The position numbers and the translations under genes were made by a program. The notes under the pieces were generated by a model. It made no database searches, was not told the origin of the DNA, and saw only the letters and a program-made list of their open reading frames with translations. 64,000 nucleotides of DNA from CAZOVB01 sp964583095 (GTDB lineage: Bacteria > Planctomycetota > Phycisphaerae > SM23-33), in assembly GCA_964583095.1 (NCBI GenBank), contig CAZOVB010000005.1, forward strand, positions 62,001 through 126,000. The letters are read 5' to 3'. Positions 16,563 to 25,738 of the stretch are shown here, one piece after another. Numbering within the stretch: position 1 is the first letter of the stretch; every line of letters begins with the position of its first letter.

Positions 16563-18470
16563 TCAACCCCTGGTTGTGCGAAGGTTTGCCTTGGCCGAGA
16601 GCATCTCTTGAAGCTTCTCCACAATGCCGCTGGGACAGAGCCTCGCATCGGTGAGCTGCTGGGGGCGTGAACCGTGGGGAATGAATCGGTCGGGCAGGGC
16701 CAGAAGCCCGATCCGGTCGCACCGGAGAGCCAGACGCCGGGCTTCTTCCAGCACGGCCGAGCCAAGCCCGCCCATGGCGGCATGGTCTTCCACCACCAGC
16801 ATAGGTGCCTCGCCGGCCAGTCGTTCCTTGAGCATCTGCCCATCGAGGGGTTTTGCAAAGCGTGCGTTGATGACGGCGGTTTCCAACCCGGCTTCTCTCT
16901 GGAGGATATTCGCAGCAGCCAGTGCAGGCGTGCACATGGCACCGTAGCTGAGAATCGTGGCATCGCTGCCTTCGCGAAGCAGACGACTCTTGCCAAGTTC
17001 GAAGGGCGGGCACGGGCCGGGCAGGTCCTCGGGAACATCATCCCGGGGGTATCGAATGGCAATGGGATCCGGGGAATCCAGCGCGAAACGCAGGAGACTG
17101 CGCAGCTCCAGGCCGTCGGCCGGGGCCGCCAGGCAAAGCCCGGGAATGGGACGGAGCATCGAGATATCGTAGATCCCGTGGTGGACGGCTCCGTCGGAGC
17201 CGACCAGCCCCGCGCGGTCCATGCAGAAGACCACTGGCAGCTTCTGGAGGCACACATCGTGGAACACCTGATCCACCGCCCGCTGGAGGAAAGTCGAGTA
17301 GATGGCTACGACAGGTTTTCGCCCGGCCTTGGCCATACCGGCCGCCATGGCCACCGCGTGGGATTCGCTGATCCCCACGTCGTAGGTTTTATCGGGATGG
17401 ACCTGGCGGAACCGGGCCAGGCCGGTCCCGTCGGGCATGGCCGCGGTGACGGCGCAGAGCGTGTCGTCTTCGTTTGCCAGATCGATCAGGGACTCAGCCA
17501 AGGCGCGGGTCCAACTGGGACGGCTCTTGGCTTCGAAGACGGCCCGGCCATTCTCGACCCGGTAGGCCGAGGGGCTGTGGAAGCGGCAGGGATCTTCGAC
17601 GGCGTACGCACAGCCACGTCCTTTTTCGGTATGCACATGCAGCAGGCAGGGAGCGTTGACCTGCTTGAGTCGAGCCAGGATGCGTCGCATCTGGCGGATA
17701 TCATGGCCATCCACCGGCCCGTAGTAGTGGATGCCCAGCGGCTCGAAGAACTGCTCGCCGTGGAGCCCGGTGCGCAGGACTTCCTTGAAGCTGTGCAGGG
17801 CTTCGGCAATGTTGCCCCCGCCGGGCAGGTGAGAGAGCAGTTGGCGCGTGGAGTTCTTCAGATCGTCGTAGGTGCCCGTTGTGCGGATGCGGTCCAGGGC
17901 GCTGGCCAGGGCGCCACGTGTCCGGTCGATGGCCATCGAGTTGTCGTTCAGGACAATCAGCAACTGGCGATCGAGCGTGCCGGCGTTGTTGAGCCCTTCA
18001 AACGACAGGCCGTTGACAATGCTGGCATCGCCCACGACGGCGACAACCTTGGAGTCGCGACCGGCCTGCTGATCGGCCAGGGCCATCCCCACCGCAGTGG
18101 AAATCGCCGTTCCGGCATGGCCCGTCGCGAACAGGTCGTACCTGCTTTCGGAAGGAGAGGGGAACCCGGAGAGTCCCTGGCTCTGTCGCAGGGATTCAAA
18201 CCCTTTCCGGCGCCCGGTGACCAGTTTGTGCGGATAACACTGGTGACCGACGTCCCAGAGGAGACGATCGGTCGAGAAATCGAATTCCAGGTGCAGCGCC
18301 AGGGTCAACTCCGTGATCCCCAGGTTGCTGGCAAGGTGGCCCCCCCGCCGCGAAACCACGTCGATGATTCTGCTGCGCATCTGCTGGGCCAGATCGACAA
18401 GCTCGCGGTGGCTTAGCTTTGCCAAATCGGCCGGCGAATCGATCTGATCCAGGAGGTTTTCGGAGTCCAT
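16563..18470 (-). CDS. dxs: 1-deoxy-D-xylulose-5-phosphate synthase
   Basis: 635 residues. Typical Dxs start (MDSENLLDQIDSPADLAKLS), H-containing SRRGGHLASNLG, DVGHQCYPHKL, and the thiamine diphosphate motif VVGDASIVNG...LNDNSMAID. The GDG of the ThDP motif is GDA, a variant that keeps the Asp. The C-terminal half has the conserved YSTFLQRAVDQVFHD and DRAGLVGSDG. It catalyses the first step of the MEP isoprenoid pathway. It follows ispA by six bases. Confidence 0.97.
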   Translation of the reverse strand: MDSENLLDQIDSPADLAKLSHRELVDLAQQMRSRIIDVVSRRGGHLASNLGITELTLALHLEFDFSTDRLLWDVGHQCYPHKLVTGRRKGFESLRQSQGLSGFPSPSESRYDLFATGHAGTAISTAVGMALADQQAGRDSKVVAVVGDASIVNGLSFEGLNNAGTLDRQLLIVLNDNSMAIDRTRGALASALDRIRTTGTYDDLKNSTRQLLSHLPGGGNIAEALHSFKEVLRTGLHGEQFFEPLGIHYYGPVDGHDIRQMRRILARLKQVNAPCLLHVHTEKGRGCAYAVEDPCRFHSPSAYRVENGRAVFEAKSRPSWTRALAESLIDLANEDDTLCAVTAAMPDGTGLARFRQVHPDKTYDVGISESHAVAMAAGMAKAGRKPVVAIYSTFLQRAVDQVFHDVCLQKLPVVFCMDRAGLVGSDGAVHHGIYDISMLRPIPGLCLAAPADGLELRSLLRFALDSPDPIAIRYPRDDVPEDLPGPCPPFELGKSRLLREGSDATILSYGAMCTPALAAANILQREAGLETAVINARFAKPLDGQMLKERLAGEAPMLVVEDHAAMGGLGSAVLEEARRLALRCDRIGLLALPDRFIPHGSRPQQLTDARLCPSGIVEKLQEMLSAKANLRTTRG

Positions 18471-18476
18471 GGGGTC

Positions 18477-19370
18477 CTATCGTGTTCTCTGCTCGAGCAG
18501 CCGGGCCAGTTTCCGAAGCCTGTCGGCTTCGGGCCCCAGGTCTGCGATGGCTTTCAAGGCATTTTGCGTATGGAGGGCAGCGCGTTGTCTGGCGCCTTGG
18601 ATTCCCGTCTGGGAAACGCTGGTGCGCTTGCCCGCCTGGACATCCTTGCCGGGCGTCTTGCCCAGGTCGGCCGCACTGCCGGTAACATCCAGGAGGTCAT
18701 CGACAATCTGGAAGGCCAGGCCGACCTCCCGGGCATACAGCGCCGCATTCTCCAGGGCTTGGTTCCGGCCTCCGCCACACAGGGCGCCCATCCGGGCCGA
18801 GGCCTCGATCAGCGCCCCTGTCTTGCGCCGATGAATATATTCTACGCCTTCGTCGCCGTCAGGGACATCACAAAGCTCCATATCGGCGACCTGGCCTGCG
18901 ATCATTCCCGCAGCTCCGGCCCCGCCGGCCAGGATGCCGGCAAGTTCGCCGGCCCGCGGGTCCCGGGTTTCGGCGATCAGTCCGAATGCGCGGGTAAGCA
19001 GGGCATCGCCGGCCAGGATTGCCATCGCCTCGCCGAATTTCACGTGGGCGGTGGGTCTGCCTCTTCGCAGTTGGTCGTCGTCCATTGCCGGCAGATCGTC
19101 ATGGACCAGGCTGTAGGCATGGATGCACTCGACGGCCAGGGCGCATCGGCGGGGACATTCCTGCCGGGCATCGCCTCCCATGGCCTGGCAGAAAAGCAGA
19201 ACCAGGGCGGCGCGGATCCGTTTGCCCCCTTCGATGCAGTAGTGCATGGCCTGGCCCAGGGAAGCGGGCACGCCCGGCTCGGCCAGCCATTGCTCCAGGT
19301 CCTGCCGGCACTGTGCGGCGCAGGGGTCGAGCAACTGGCTGAGGGTTTCGGTTGGCTCTGCGGATGACAT
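18477..19370 (-). CDS. ispA: Polyprenyl (farnesyl) diphosphate synthase
   Basis: 297 residues from ATG 19370 (MSSAEPTETL), with AGGA upstream. The two aspartate-rich motifs are HDDLPAMDDDQLRRG (first) and FQIVDDLLD (second); GKRIRAALVLL is the basic allylic-binding segment. The short-chain length fits farnesyl or geranylgeranyl synthase, the product being inferred only. With dxs it forms a compact isoprenoid operon; xseB, often nearby, is absent. Confidence 0.94.
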   Translation of the reverse strand: MSSAEPTETLSQLLDPCAAQCRQDLEQWLAEPGVPASLGQAMHYCIEGGKRIRAALVLLFCQAMGGDARQECPRRCALAVECIHAYSLVHDDLPAMDDDQLRRGRPTAHVKFGEAMAILAGDALLTRAFGLIAETRDPRAGELAGILAGGAGAAGMIAGQVADMELCDVPDGDEGVEYIHRRKTGALIEASARMGALCGGGRNQALENAALYAREVGLAFQIVDDLLDVTGSAADLGKTPGKDVQAGKRTSVSQTGIQGARQRAALHTQNALKAIADLGPEADRLRKLARLLEQRTR

Positions 19371-19594
19371 CGAAATCGTTTCCTGTTGAGTATCCGGTCG
19401 GTACCTGACCGGGCATTGTACCTGCGGGACTCGGATTGTAACAGTCCCCAGTGCACTCAAGCGGCACGGGGCGTCGCCTGCCACCACGACGCACTGGCGA
19501 GGAGCTTGGGACATGGTACTTTCGCTGCGGAAACCCTCTTGCTAGAATATCGCCTCCTGATGCAGGAAAGGAATCTTTGCCCAGGAGTGCCGCG

Positions 19595-20416
19595 ATGCCC
19601 CGTATTCATCCAACCGCGATTGTTGACCCTTCGGCCAAGATCGATGACGATGTTGAAATAGGCCCCTACTGCATAGTCGAAGCAGACACCTTCCTCGGGC
19701 CCGGCTGCGTTCTGAGAAGCCACGCCATCCTCCGAAGATATACCCAGTTGGGTCGGGGCAACTTCGTAGACTCCCACGCGGTCCTGGGCGGAGAGCCCCA
19801 GGATCTGAAGTTTCGGCCCGAGACGGTGAGCTTCCTTCGAATCGGCGACGATAATGTCTTCCGCGAGGGCGTCACCATCAGCCGCGCCACGGCTGAGGGA
19901 AGCGTGACCCGCGTTGGAAATCGAACCTACTGGATGACCGGGGCCCATGCCGGGCACGAGGCGGTTGTGGAGGACGATGTCATCCTGGCCAACAACGCAG
20001 CCATCGCCGGCCACGCACGTGTGGGCAGAAAAGCCTTTCTTTCGGCCGGTGCTGCCCTCCACCAGTATTGCTGGGTGGGACCGCTTGTGATGGCCCATGC
20101 CAACTCCTGCATAAGTATGCACCTGCCCCCTTACTGCACGCTTACGAATATCAACCGGGTCCGGTCGCTCAATACCGTTGGCCTCCGCCGGGCCGACTGG
20201 ATCAGTCAAGAAGATCGCAAGCAGATCAAGCGGCTCTTCCGCTTGCTGTATCGCTCAGGACTGACCACGGGCCATGCGCTGGAGAAAATGCGCAGTCAAA
20301 ACGGCCTGGGCGAACCGGCCCGAGCATTCGTGAACTTCCTGGAAAGCATTCAGAAGGCCGACAAGCCGCACGACCGGGGAATCTGCCCTCACCGGCCCGA
20401 TTGGACCGTGGGGTAA
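19595..20416 (+). CDS. lpxA: Acyl-ACP:UDP-N-acetylglucosamine O-acyltransferase
   Basis: 273 residues from ATG 19595, AGGAG at 19583-19587. Left-handed beta-helix hexapeptides run through most of the protein (IHPTAIVDPSAKIDDDVEIG..., VVEDDVILANNAAIAGHARVG). GAHAGHEAVV contains the catalytic His region. C-terminal helical part with NTVGLRR matches LpxA. It begins lipid A synthesis in the cytoplasm, implying an outer membrane with LPS-type lipid. No other lpx gene is adjacent, so it is a solitary copy here. Confidence 0.95.
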   Translation: MPRIHPTAIVDPSAKIDDDVEIGPYCIVEADTFLGPGCVLRSHAILRRYTQLGRGNFVDSHAVLGGEPQDLKFRPETVSFLRIGDDNVFREGVTISRATAEGSVTRVGNRTYWMTGAHAGHEAVVEDDVILANNAAIAGHARVGRKAFLSAGAALHQYCWVGPLVMAHANSCISMHLPPYCTLTNINRVRSLNTVGLRRADWISQEDRKQIKRLFRLLYRSGLTTGHALEKMRSQNGLGEPARAFVNFLESIQKADKPHDRGICPHRPDWTVG

Positions 20417-20448
20417 TCGAGGCCGATCCCCAAAACATCTGAGAAAAC

Positions 20449-22641
20449 TCAACCAACTGCGCTGCGGTTGCGATTGGCGACGACGGCTTCGATGACCAGC
20501 AGAACGATGACCCCGGCGGCCAGCAGGTCCCACCAGTTTCTTCCGACGGTGTCAGCTGCGGCGGCAGCGTGCACCTGCTGGACGCTTTGCCCGGCATAGA
20601 CGCGATTCAGGCCTCCGAGGCGAAGATTCTCGACGAGAGCCTCGGGTTCCACCCGAGCCAGCTGCCCCTCTCCGGGCGGGGAGTGGATGGCAAAGGCCCC
20701 TTCGTCAGCGACCTGTTTTTGCGGATCGAGCAGCTTCCACCGGTACAGGCCCGGCTGGTCGGTGCGGTCGAAGACGGCAAGAGGACCTTCGGGGCCGGGC
20801 TGGACACCCAGCACGATTTCCTGAGAAGACTCTTCACCCCTCGCCGGAGGCTGAATTGTCAACGAGAGCTCGGCCGTATCGAGATCCTGAACATCCGGAC
20901 GCACAGTCACCCTCGCACCGGCCGGGTAGGAAGCAGGTTCGCCGCCGGCGTCCTTGCCCATCAGGGCCAGCCTTGTCATGAGCGGCAGGAAGATCCGTGC
21001 CCGCGGCAGGGACGACCAGCGGAACGAAGCCGGCACGGTTATCAGGACGGATCTGCCCCTTCCGACCGAGCGGGCCAGGACGATCGGGTCTCCGTTGACC
21101 AGTCTCACCAACGGCCGAGACTGAGAGGATACATTGTCATCTTCGAGCTGAAAGTACCGCTGGACGAGCAGGCGGTCCAGGTACAACTGAGCCCGGGGGT
21201 AGAGCCCGGCCAGGACGGGGTGTTTCAAATCGGCCCAGCCCGCCCGGACAGCGGGTACGTCCAGTCCCAGGGCGCCGACGGGGCCGGCCAGACGGGCCGG
21301 CAGGAGGTCGGCCTGGGCTTCGGGGCCGATGAGTTTCCGGTTGTAGAGGTCCGGACGGGTGTCGGGACCCAGGAAGAAGACGGCCACATTGCCCCCGGCA
21401 ACGAAGTCGCGAATCCCCGCAACCTGCTCGGAGGAAAAGTCGGGTACTTCGCAGAAGAATGCGGCTGAGCAGTCTGCCAGGTCACCCGGAGCGAAGCTGC
21501 GGTAGTCGACCTTCCGCGTTTCCACAGGCCTGCGGACCTCCCCCGGTGACAGGGCCAATTCCAGGAAAGCCGACGGATCCTGGGAAACATCCGGGGCGGC
21601 GGGGCCCTGGACGATCAGGGCCTTGGCCTTGGGAGCGACCTTCAAGGCCAGCCAGCGCTGATTGTCCTCGGCCAGGGCGTCGTCAGCTGACAGGACAGCC
21701 TGAGCCCGATACGTGCCGGCCCGGGGCAATTCCAGGGAGAATTCGATGGCGGCGTTCGAGCCGTCCTGTCCTCCCGGGGCCAGTTGCACCACCCGCGGGC
21801 CATCGATTGTTTCGCTTGCGTCCTTGAGTTCCACCCCGACCGTCACGGAAGCATCGGAAGAATTTGTCAATCCAACCTTTACGCGAACCGTGGCCCCGGC
21901 CACGCTGTGACCCTTCACTTCCAGATCCGAAATGCCTACATTCCGTGCCGATGGATCCGAGACATCCACCAGCAGTACGTGGACCTCTTCGCCTTGGCCA
22001 AGCTCGCGGAGGGCGGTAAGGTCCTCCATCGTGTTGCGCTGGAAGTCGGTGAGGACATAGACGGCCTTTCTGGAGATATCCGGCTGCGAAGCGAGCAGAG
22101 CGATGGCCTGGGAGACCCTGGCAGAAAGCGTATTGGGCTGATGACCGACCCGGACCTGCTCCAGCCGGGACCTGAGCAGGTCCATATCCGTTGTCAGGAA
22201 CTCCGAAACGTACCCGCCACTGGTGGTCATCAGTCCTGCCAGGACGGGCTGAGGATCGGCAGCAAAAATCTCGCGCGCCTCCTGACGGGCTTTTTCCATG
22301 GAAGAGGACCCCGTGCCTGCGGCCATGGAGTAGCTGTTGTCCAGCACGACCAGGGCGCCCAAGCGCGGGGCGTCGATCCACCCCCCGGCTGCGTCGCTGA
22401 TCGGCTGGGCGACCGCCAGGGCCAGCAACCCCAGTACCAGTGCGCGAAGCAAGAGCAGCAGCCAGTGCTGAACCCGCCTTCGTCGGGCGGTTTTCTCCAT
22501 GCTCAATTGGAGGAAGCGCAGCGTCGGGAAGGTCACCTCCTTGGCCCGGACGCTGGAGAGCAGATGCAGCAGGAAGGGCAGGGCGGCCGCGGCGATGCCC
22601 AGAAGCAGCAGCGGCTCGGCGAAGCTCAATCCCAGAATCAT
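20449..22641 (-). CDS. BatA-like membrane protein with vWA domain, second copy
   Basis: 730 residues. N-terminal BatA domain with two TM segments (about 8-28 and 58-80), basic stretch TARRRRVQH between. vWA domain with MIDAS DNSYS at residues 101-105, then immunoglobulin-like and amidotransferase-like regions, and a C-terminal TM (DLLAAGVIVLLVIEAVV) ending in NRNRSAVG. Overlaps the DUF58 gene by four bases (ATGA). It is paralogous to the gene at 1-2984 but lacks a PA14 domain. Membrane-bound partner of the adjacent DUF58 protein. Confidence 0.9.
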   Translation of the reverse strand: MILGLSFAEPLLLLGIAAAALPFLLHLLSSVRAKEVTFPTLRFLQLSMEKTARRRRVQHWLLLLLRALVLGLLALAVAQPISDAAGGWIDAPRLGALVVLDNSYSMAAGTGSSSMEKARQEAREIFAADPQPVLAGLMTTSGGYVSEFLTTDMDLLRSRLEQVRVGHQPNTLSARVSQAIALLASQPDISRKAVYVLTDFQRNTMEDLTALRELGQGEEVHVLLVDVSDPSARNVGISDLEVKGHSVAGATVRVKVGLTNSSDASVTVGVELKDASETIDGPRVVQLAPGGQDGSNAAIEFSLELPRAGTYRAQAVLSADDALAEDNQRWLALKVAPKAKALIVQGPAAPDVSQDPSAFLELALSPGEVRRPVETRKVDYRSFAPGDLADCSAAFFCEVPDFSSEQVAGIRDFVAGGNVAVFFLGPDTRPDLYNRKLIGPEAQADLLPARLAGPVGALGLDVPAVRAGWADLKHPVLAGLYPRAQLYLDRLLVQRYFQLEDDNVSSQSRPLVRLVNGDPIVLARSVGRGRSVLITVPASFRWSSLPRARIFLPLMTRLALMGKDAGGEPASYPAGARVTVRPDVQDLDTAELSLTIQPPARGEESSQEIVLGVQPGPEGPLAVFDRTDQPGLYRWKLLDPQKQVADEGAFAIHSPPGEGQLARVEPEALVENLRLGGLNRVYAGQSVQQVHAAAAADTVGRNWWDLLAAGVIVLLVIEAVVANRNRSAVG

Positions 22642-23540
22642 CGGAGCCTCGCTTTCCGACCGGCAAGGTAGCGAAGCAGCATGCGGTCGTAGGGCTCATC
22701 CGTGGTGACCATCTGGTATTCGATGTTGCGCTGGGTGCACTCGCGGCGGTATTTCTCGATGAACAGGCGAACCTGCCTGCAATATTCCTGGCGGACGTAG
22801 CGGGGGTCCACCTGGAGCTTCCGGCCGGTTTCGGCGTCAACGAAGGTGTGCATGGCTCGGAACGGAAATTCCAGCTCGGCCGGGTCCATCAGGTGCAGAA
22901 GAATCACCTGGTGTTTCTTGAAGACGAAGTGTCCCAGGGCCCGGAGGATCTGTTCGGGCTGATCGTACAGATCGCTGAGGATGATCACGAGGCTCCGCTT
23001 GGGGATCGACTCGGCCAGGGAATGGAATGTCGGGGCGATGTCGGTTTTCTTGCCGGGTCGAAGGCCCTCCAGGCTGGTGAACATCCTGTCCAGATGGGCC
23101 GGCGTGGAAGCGGGAGGCAGTTGGAACCGGATTCCCGAATCGAAGGCGGTCATGCCCACCGCGTCCTGTTGGCGACACATCAGGTAGGCCAGACAGGCAC
23201 TGAGGTAACGGCCATAGTCCAGCTTGGTTACCGGCGCAGTGCTGCGGTAGTCCATGGAGGCAGAGACATCCAGCAGCAGGTAGGCGCGAAGATTGGTTTC
23301 CTGCTCGTACTGCTTGATATAGTAGCGGTCGCTGCGACCCCAGGCGACCCAGTCCAGATGCCGCAAGTCGTCGCCGGGGACGTACTCGCGGTGTTCGGCA
23401 AACTCGACGGAAAAGCCCCGGTGCGGACTTCGATGCAAGCCGGAGATGAACCCTTCCACGGCCTGTCGAACCAGGAGACTGAGGTTCTCGAGCTTCGCCG
23501 CCCGCTCGGGCTGGAAATACAGATAACCTGACTTGGCCAT
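22638..23540 (-). CDS. DUF58 family protein (vWA-like), second copy
   Basis: 300 residues from ATG 23540 with GGAG upstream. Same landmarks as the copy at 3003-3947: VEGFISGLHRSPHRGFSVEF, GDDLRHLDW, SDRYYIKQY, and MIDAS DVSAS at residues 91-95. No MoxR gene is nearby; it may use the MoxR at 4758-5807 or another elsewhere. It sits two bases after rsmD's stop and overlaps the vWA gene by four bases. Confidence 0.9.
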   Translation of the reverse strand: MAKSGYLYFQPERAAKLENLSLLVRQAVEGFISGLHRSPHRGFSVEFAEHREYVPGDDLRHLDWVAWGRSDRYYIKQYEQETNLRAYLLLDVSASMDYRSTAPVTKLDYGRYLSACLAYLMCRQQDAVGMTAFDSGIRFQLPPASTPAHLDRMFTSLEGLRPGKKTDIAPTFHSLAESIPKRSLVIILSDLYDQPEQILRALGHFVFKKHQVILLHLMDPAELEFPFRAMHTFVDAETGRKLQVDPRYVRQEYCRQVRLFIEKYRRECTQRNIEYQMVTTDEPYDRMLLRYLAGRKARLR

Positions 23541-23542
23541 GC

Positions 23543-24124
23543 TCAAGGCGCTCCGGGTTTCTGCAGGTAGAACAATCCCATGGACCCCTTCCGGCGTCTG
23601 CGGACCACCTCCAGCGGCCCGACTTTTTCGGGCAGTTCGAACCTGGGGGGCATTCGGAGCACGACCAGGCCATCTCCGGCCAGGTGGGAAGCGACCGGGG
23701 CAAACAGGGCAGGAACCTTCTCTTCCAGGTCCCATGTGCCCGAGGCGGCAAAGGGCGGATCGATGAAAACCAGATCCATCGGGCTCTTGAGGGCCCCGAG
23801 CCACTGGGGCAGGTGTTTGTGGATGTCGCCAACCCAGACCTCCGCCCGGTCTTCCATATCCAACTGGTGGATATTGCGCTTCAGGCGGGAAACCACGCGG
23901 GGATCTTTCTCGGCCAGGTAGCAGCGATCGGCCCCGCGGGACAGGGCCTCGAGGCCCATGGTACCGGTTCCGGCATAGAGGTCCAGGACCCGAGCCCCTT
24001 CCAGCCAGGCCGAGATGGTATCGAAGAGGGATTTCTTAGCCAGTCCCGTAAGCGGACGGGTCTGCGAGGAAGAGGGTGGCGAGAGGAGCTTCTGGCCCTT
24101 GAATTTTCCGGCCTGGATCTGCAT
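23543..24124 (-). CDS. rsmD: 16S rRNA (guanine966-N2)-methyltransferase
   Basis: 193 residues from ATG 24124, GGAAGG upstream. Start MQIQAGKFKGQKL, then TRPLTGLAKKSLFDTI, SAM motif DLYAGTGTMGLEALSRGA, and catalytic DPPF at 122-125 (FIDPPF). It methylates G966 of 16S rRNA. Being first in an operon with DUF58 and a vWA membrane protein is unusual; rsmD normally neighbours coaD. The leader upstream carries three tandem hairpins. Confidence 0.93.
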   Translation of the reverse strand: MQIQAGKFKGQKLLSPPSSSQTRPLTGLAKKSLFDTISAWLEGARVLDLYAGTGTMGLEALSRGADRCYLAEKDPRVVSRLKRNIHQLDMEDRAEVWVGDIHKHLPQWLGALKSPMDLVFIDPPFAASGTWDLEEKVPALFAPVASHLAGDGLVVLRMPPRFELPEKVGPLEVVRRRRKGSMGLFYLQKPGAP

Positions 24125-24449
24125 AGGACACCTTCCTTGAAACGTCCCGAACCGCTGAAAGTCTCTAAGCGGGAGAGATTGTAACGCGCCCAAGGCCCTG
24201 TTGACCATGAAGGAAGTCCAGACCCGGCGCAATTGCCCTGGTAACGGCGACATGAGCGCACAAAAGAGCCCCGGCACGTGGGCGAGGAACCGGGGCTCAG
24301 GGTGTTGACGTCGGTTCCGGGGCTGGGAACCGACCTTGCAGTTGCCGTTATGTACGGTACTTGCCTTGCAACTGGACAGTACGATTCCCACCGGGCCGGG
24401 AGCAAATGTTCTTGTTGATTTCCTCAGCAGGGGGCATAATCTGACCCAT
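24125..24449. other. Divergent spacer between rsmD and a lipoprotein gene
   Basis: About 325 bases with no gene. Besides the three hairpins, a possible plus-strand promoter (TTGTTG, 17 bases, CATAAT ending near 24440) lies so close to the ATG at 24450 that the lipoprotein leader would be very short; the hairpins would then not be part of that transcript. Confidence 0.4.
24266..24374 (-). promoter_or_regulatory. Attenuator-like triple hairpin in the rsmD operon leader
   Basis: Read on the minus strand, three hairpins follow each other. The first is CAGTTGC/GCAACTG (24374-24368 with 24345-24339). The second is GTCGGTTCC/GGAACCGAC (24334-24326 with 24318-24310). The third is GAGCCCCGG/CCGGGGCTC (24298-24290 with 24274-24266), followed by TTTTGTG, as in a rho-independent terminator. 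GGAACCG of the second hairpin can instead pair with CGGTTCC at the start of the third, giving mutually exclusive structures. rsmD begins about 140 bases downstream. Read on the plus strand there is no T-run. Regulation is an inference. Confidence 0.5.
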
Positions 24450-25214
24450 ATGAAACCACTGTCCTTCGCTTCATTGATCTGCCTGACGCTCTTAGCTGCG
24501 GGGTGCGCCAACCATACCCGCCCGCTGGTCGACCTGACGCCTGCCCAGCCGGAGGCCCGACACTTCCAGGCCGTCTGGGCCGCAAGTATCGATACCCTCC
24601 GCGACTATGGCTTCGAGATCCAGCGCAAGGACCGCCGGGCCGGGATAATCGTCACCGAACCGATGGTCTCGGCCTACCCCACCGAACTGTGGCGGAAGGA
24701 CGTCACCGGGCCGGTGCAGCAGGCCGAAAGTGCCATCCACAAGATCTACCGCTCAGCCGTCGTCGAGATCCAGCCCGGGAAGCGCGAAGGAACCTTCCAG
24801 GCGCGAACACGCGTGCTGGCTGGAAGGTCCGAGGAACCTTCGCCCCAGGTGACCCACGCCTCCCAGATCGCCCAGGTCTACACCGGAACCGCACCCAGAA
24901 CCTACGAGGATCTCCATCTGGATCCCGGGGCAGACCAGGCTCTGGTGGCCCTGCCCGAAGATGCCCAGGCCTCGATTCGCGTTCCCCTGTCCCAACAGAG
25001 ACTCCGGATGCACAACGTGGCGGAACTGGGTCGCGACGTACAGCTCGAAGCCCGCATCAACTCCGATATCCGAAAGGCCGCAGCCGGAAACTACGCCCGG
25101 ATGGACGCGATGAGTTCGGAGCAAACGCCCCAGGACCCGTCGAAGTTGCAGCAGCAAGAGGGGGCGGTCGAAGTCGAACCGTCTCAGGACCAGACGGCCG
25201 ACGAGGATGCATAA
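24450..25214 (+). CDS. Lipoprotein of unknown function
   Basis: 254 residues from ATG 24450. MKPLSFASLICLTLLAAGC is a lipoprotein signal with lipobox LAAGC. The mature part starts ANHTRPLVDLTPAQPEARHF and resembles the DUF799-like secreted proteins with a 'YGFEIQRKDRRAGIIVTEP' segment found in many envelope lipoproteins that measure up against their own domain copy. Acidic C-terminus. Function unknown. Overlaps the CYTH gene by eight bases. Confidence 0.85.
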   Translation: MKPLSFASLICLTLLAAGCANHTRPLVDLTPAQPEARHFQAVWAASIDTLRDYGFEIQRKDRRAGIIVTEPMVSAYPTELWRKDVTGPVQQAESAIHKIYRSAVVEIQPGKREGTFQARTRVLAGRSEEPSPQVTHASQIAQVYTGTAPRTYEDLHLDPGADQALVALPEDAQASIRVPLSQQRLRMHNVAELGRDVQLEARINSDIRKAAAGNYARMDAMSSEQTPQDPSKLQQQEGAVEVEPSQDQTADEDA

Positions 25215-25737
25215 AAACGTCGAGATCAAGGCCCGCTGCCGCGATCTGGAAGCTCTTCGCAGAAAGCTTGAAGGGTGCGGGGCCGTTGCAGTCGGAACCG
25301 ATCATCAGAAGGATACGTACTTTCACACCTCGACCGGTCGCCTCAAACTCCGCGAAGGCAACATTGAACGCGCCCTGATCCACTACGTCAGGCCCGATCA
25401 GGCGGGCCCCAAGACCGCCGGCGTCCACCTTCTAAAGCTCGGTGCCGACCAGTGCAGCCCGCTGCGGGATCTGCTCAGCCAGGCCCTGGGCCAAAGCCAT
25501 CAGGTCTCCAAGAGGCGAGAGATTTACTTCTGCGACAACGTCAAAATTCACCTGGACCAGGTTCAGGGACTGGGCCGGTTCGTGGAAATCGAAGCCATCG
25601 ATGAGCAAGGAACTCTGACGGTCGAACAACTCTCCGAACAATGCAGGGAGATGATGACCGCCCTTGGCATCACACGGCAAGAACTGCTCACCCACTCCTA
25701 CAGCGACATGCTCGACGACAGTTTGCGCCCCAACTGA
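25207..25737 (+). CDS. CYTH domain protein (class IV adenylate cyclase-like)
   Basis: 176 residues. The opening NVEIKAR corresponds to the CYTH ExExK motif with the first Glu replaced by Asn, as in a common subgroup. Conserved charged strands (DTYFHTSTGRLKLREG, ALIHYVRPD, RREIYF, VKIHLDQVQGLGRFVEIEAI) line the triphosphate tunnel. Members hydrolyse or cyclise nucleotide or inorganic triphosphates; the activity here is not predictable. Translationally coupled to the lipoprotein. Confidence 0.9.
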   Translation: MHKNVEIKARCRDLEALRRKLEGCGAVAVGTDHQKDTYFHTSTGRLKLREGNIERALIHYVRPDQAGPKTAGVHLLKLGADQCSPLRDLLSQALGQSHQVSKRREIYFCDNVKIHLDQVQGLGRFVEIEAIDEQGTLTVEQLSEQCREMMTALGITRQELLTHSYSDMLDDSLRPN

Positions 25738-25738
25738 A

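Noticed and set aside
16674..18416. Open frame of about 580 codons on the plus strand
   Set aside because: Antisense of dxs; no motif and no ribosome site.
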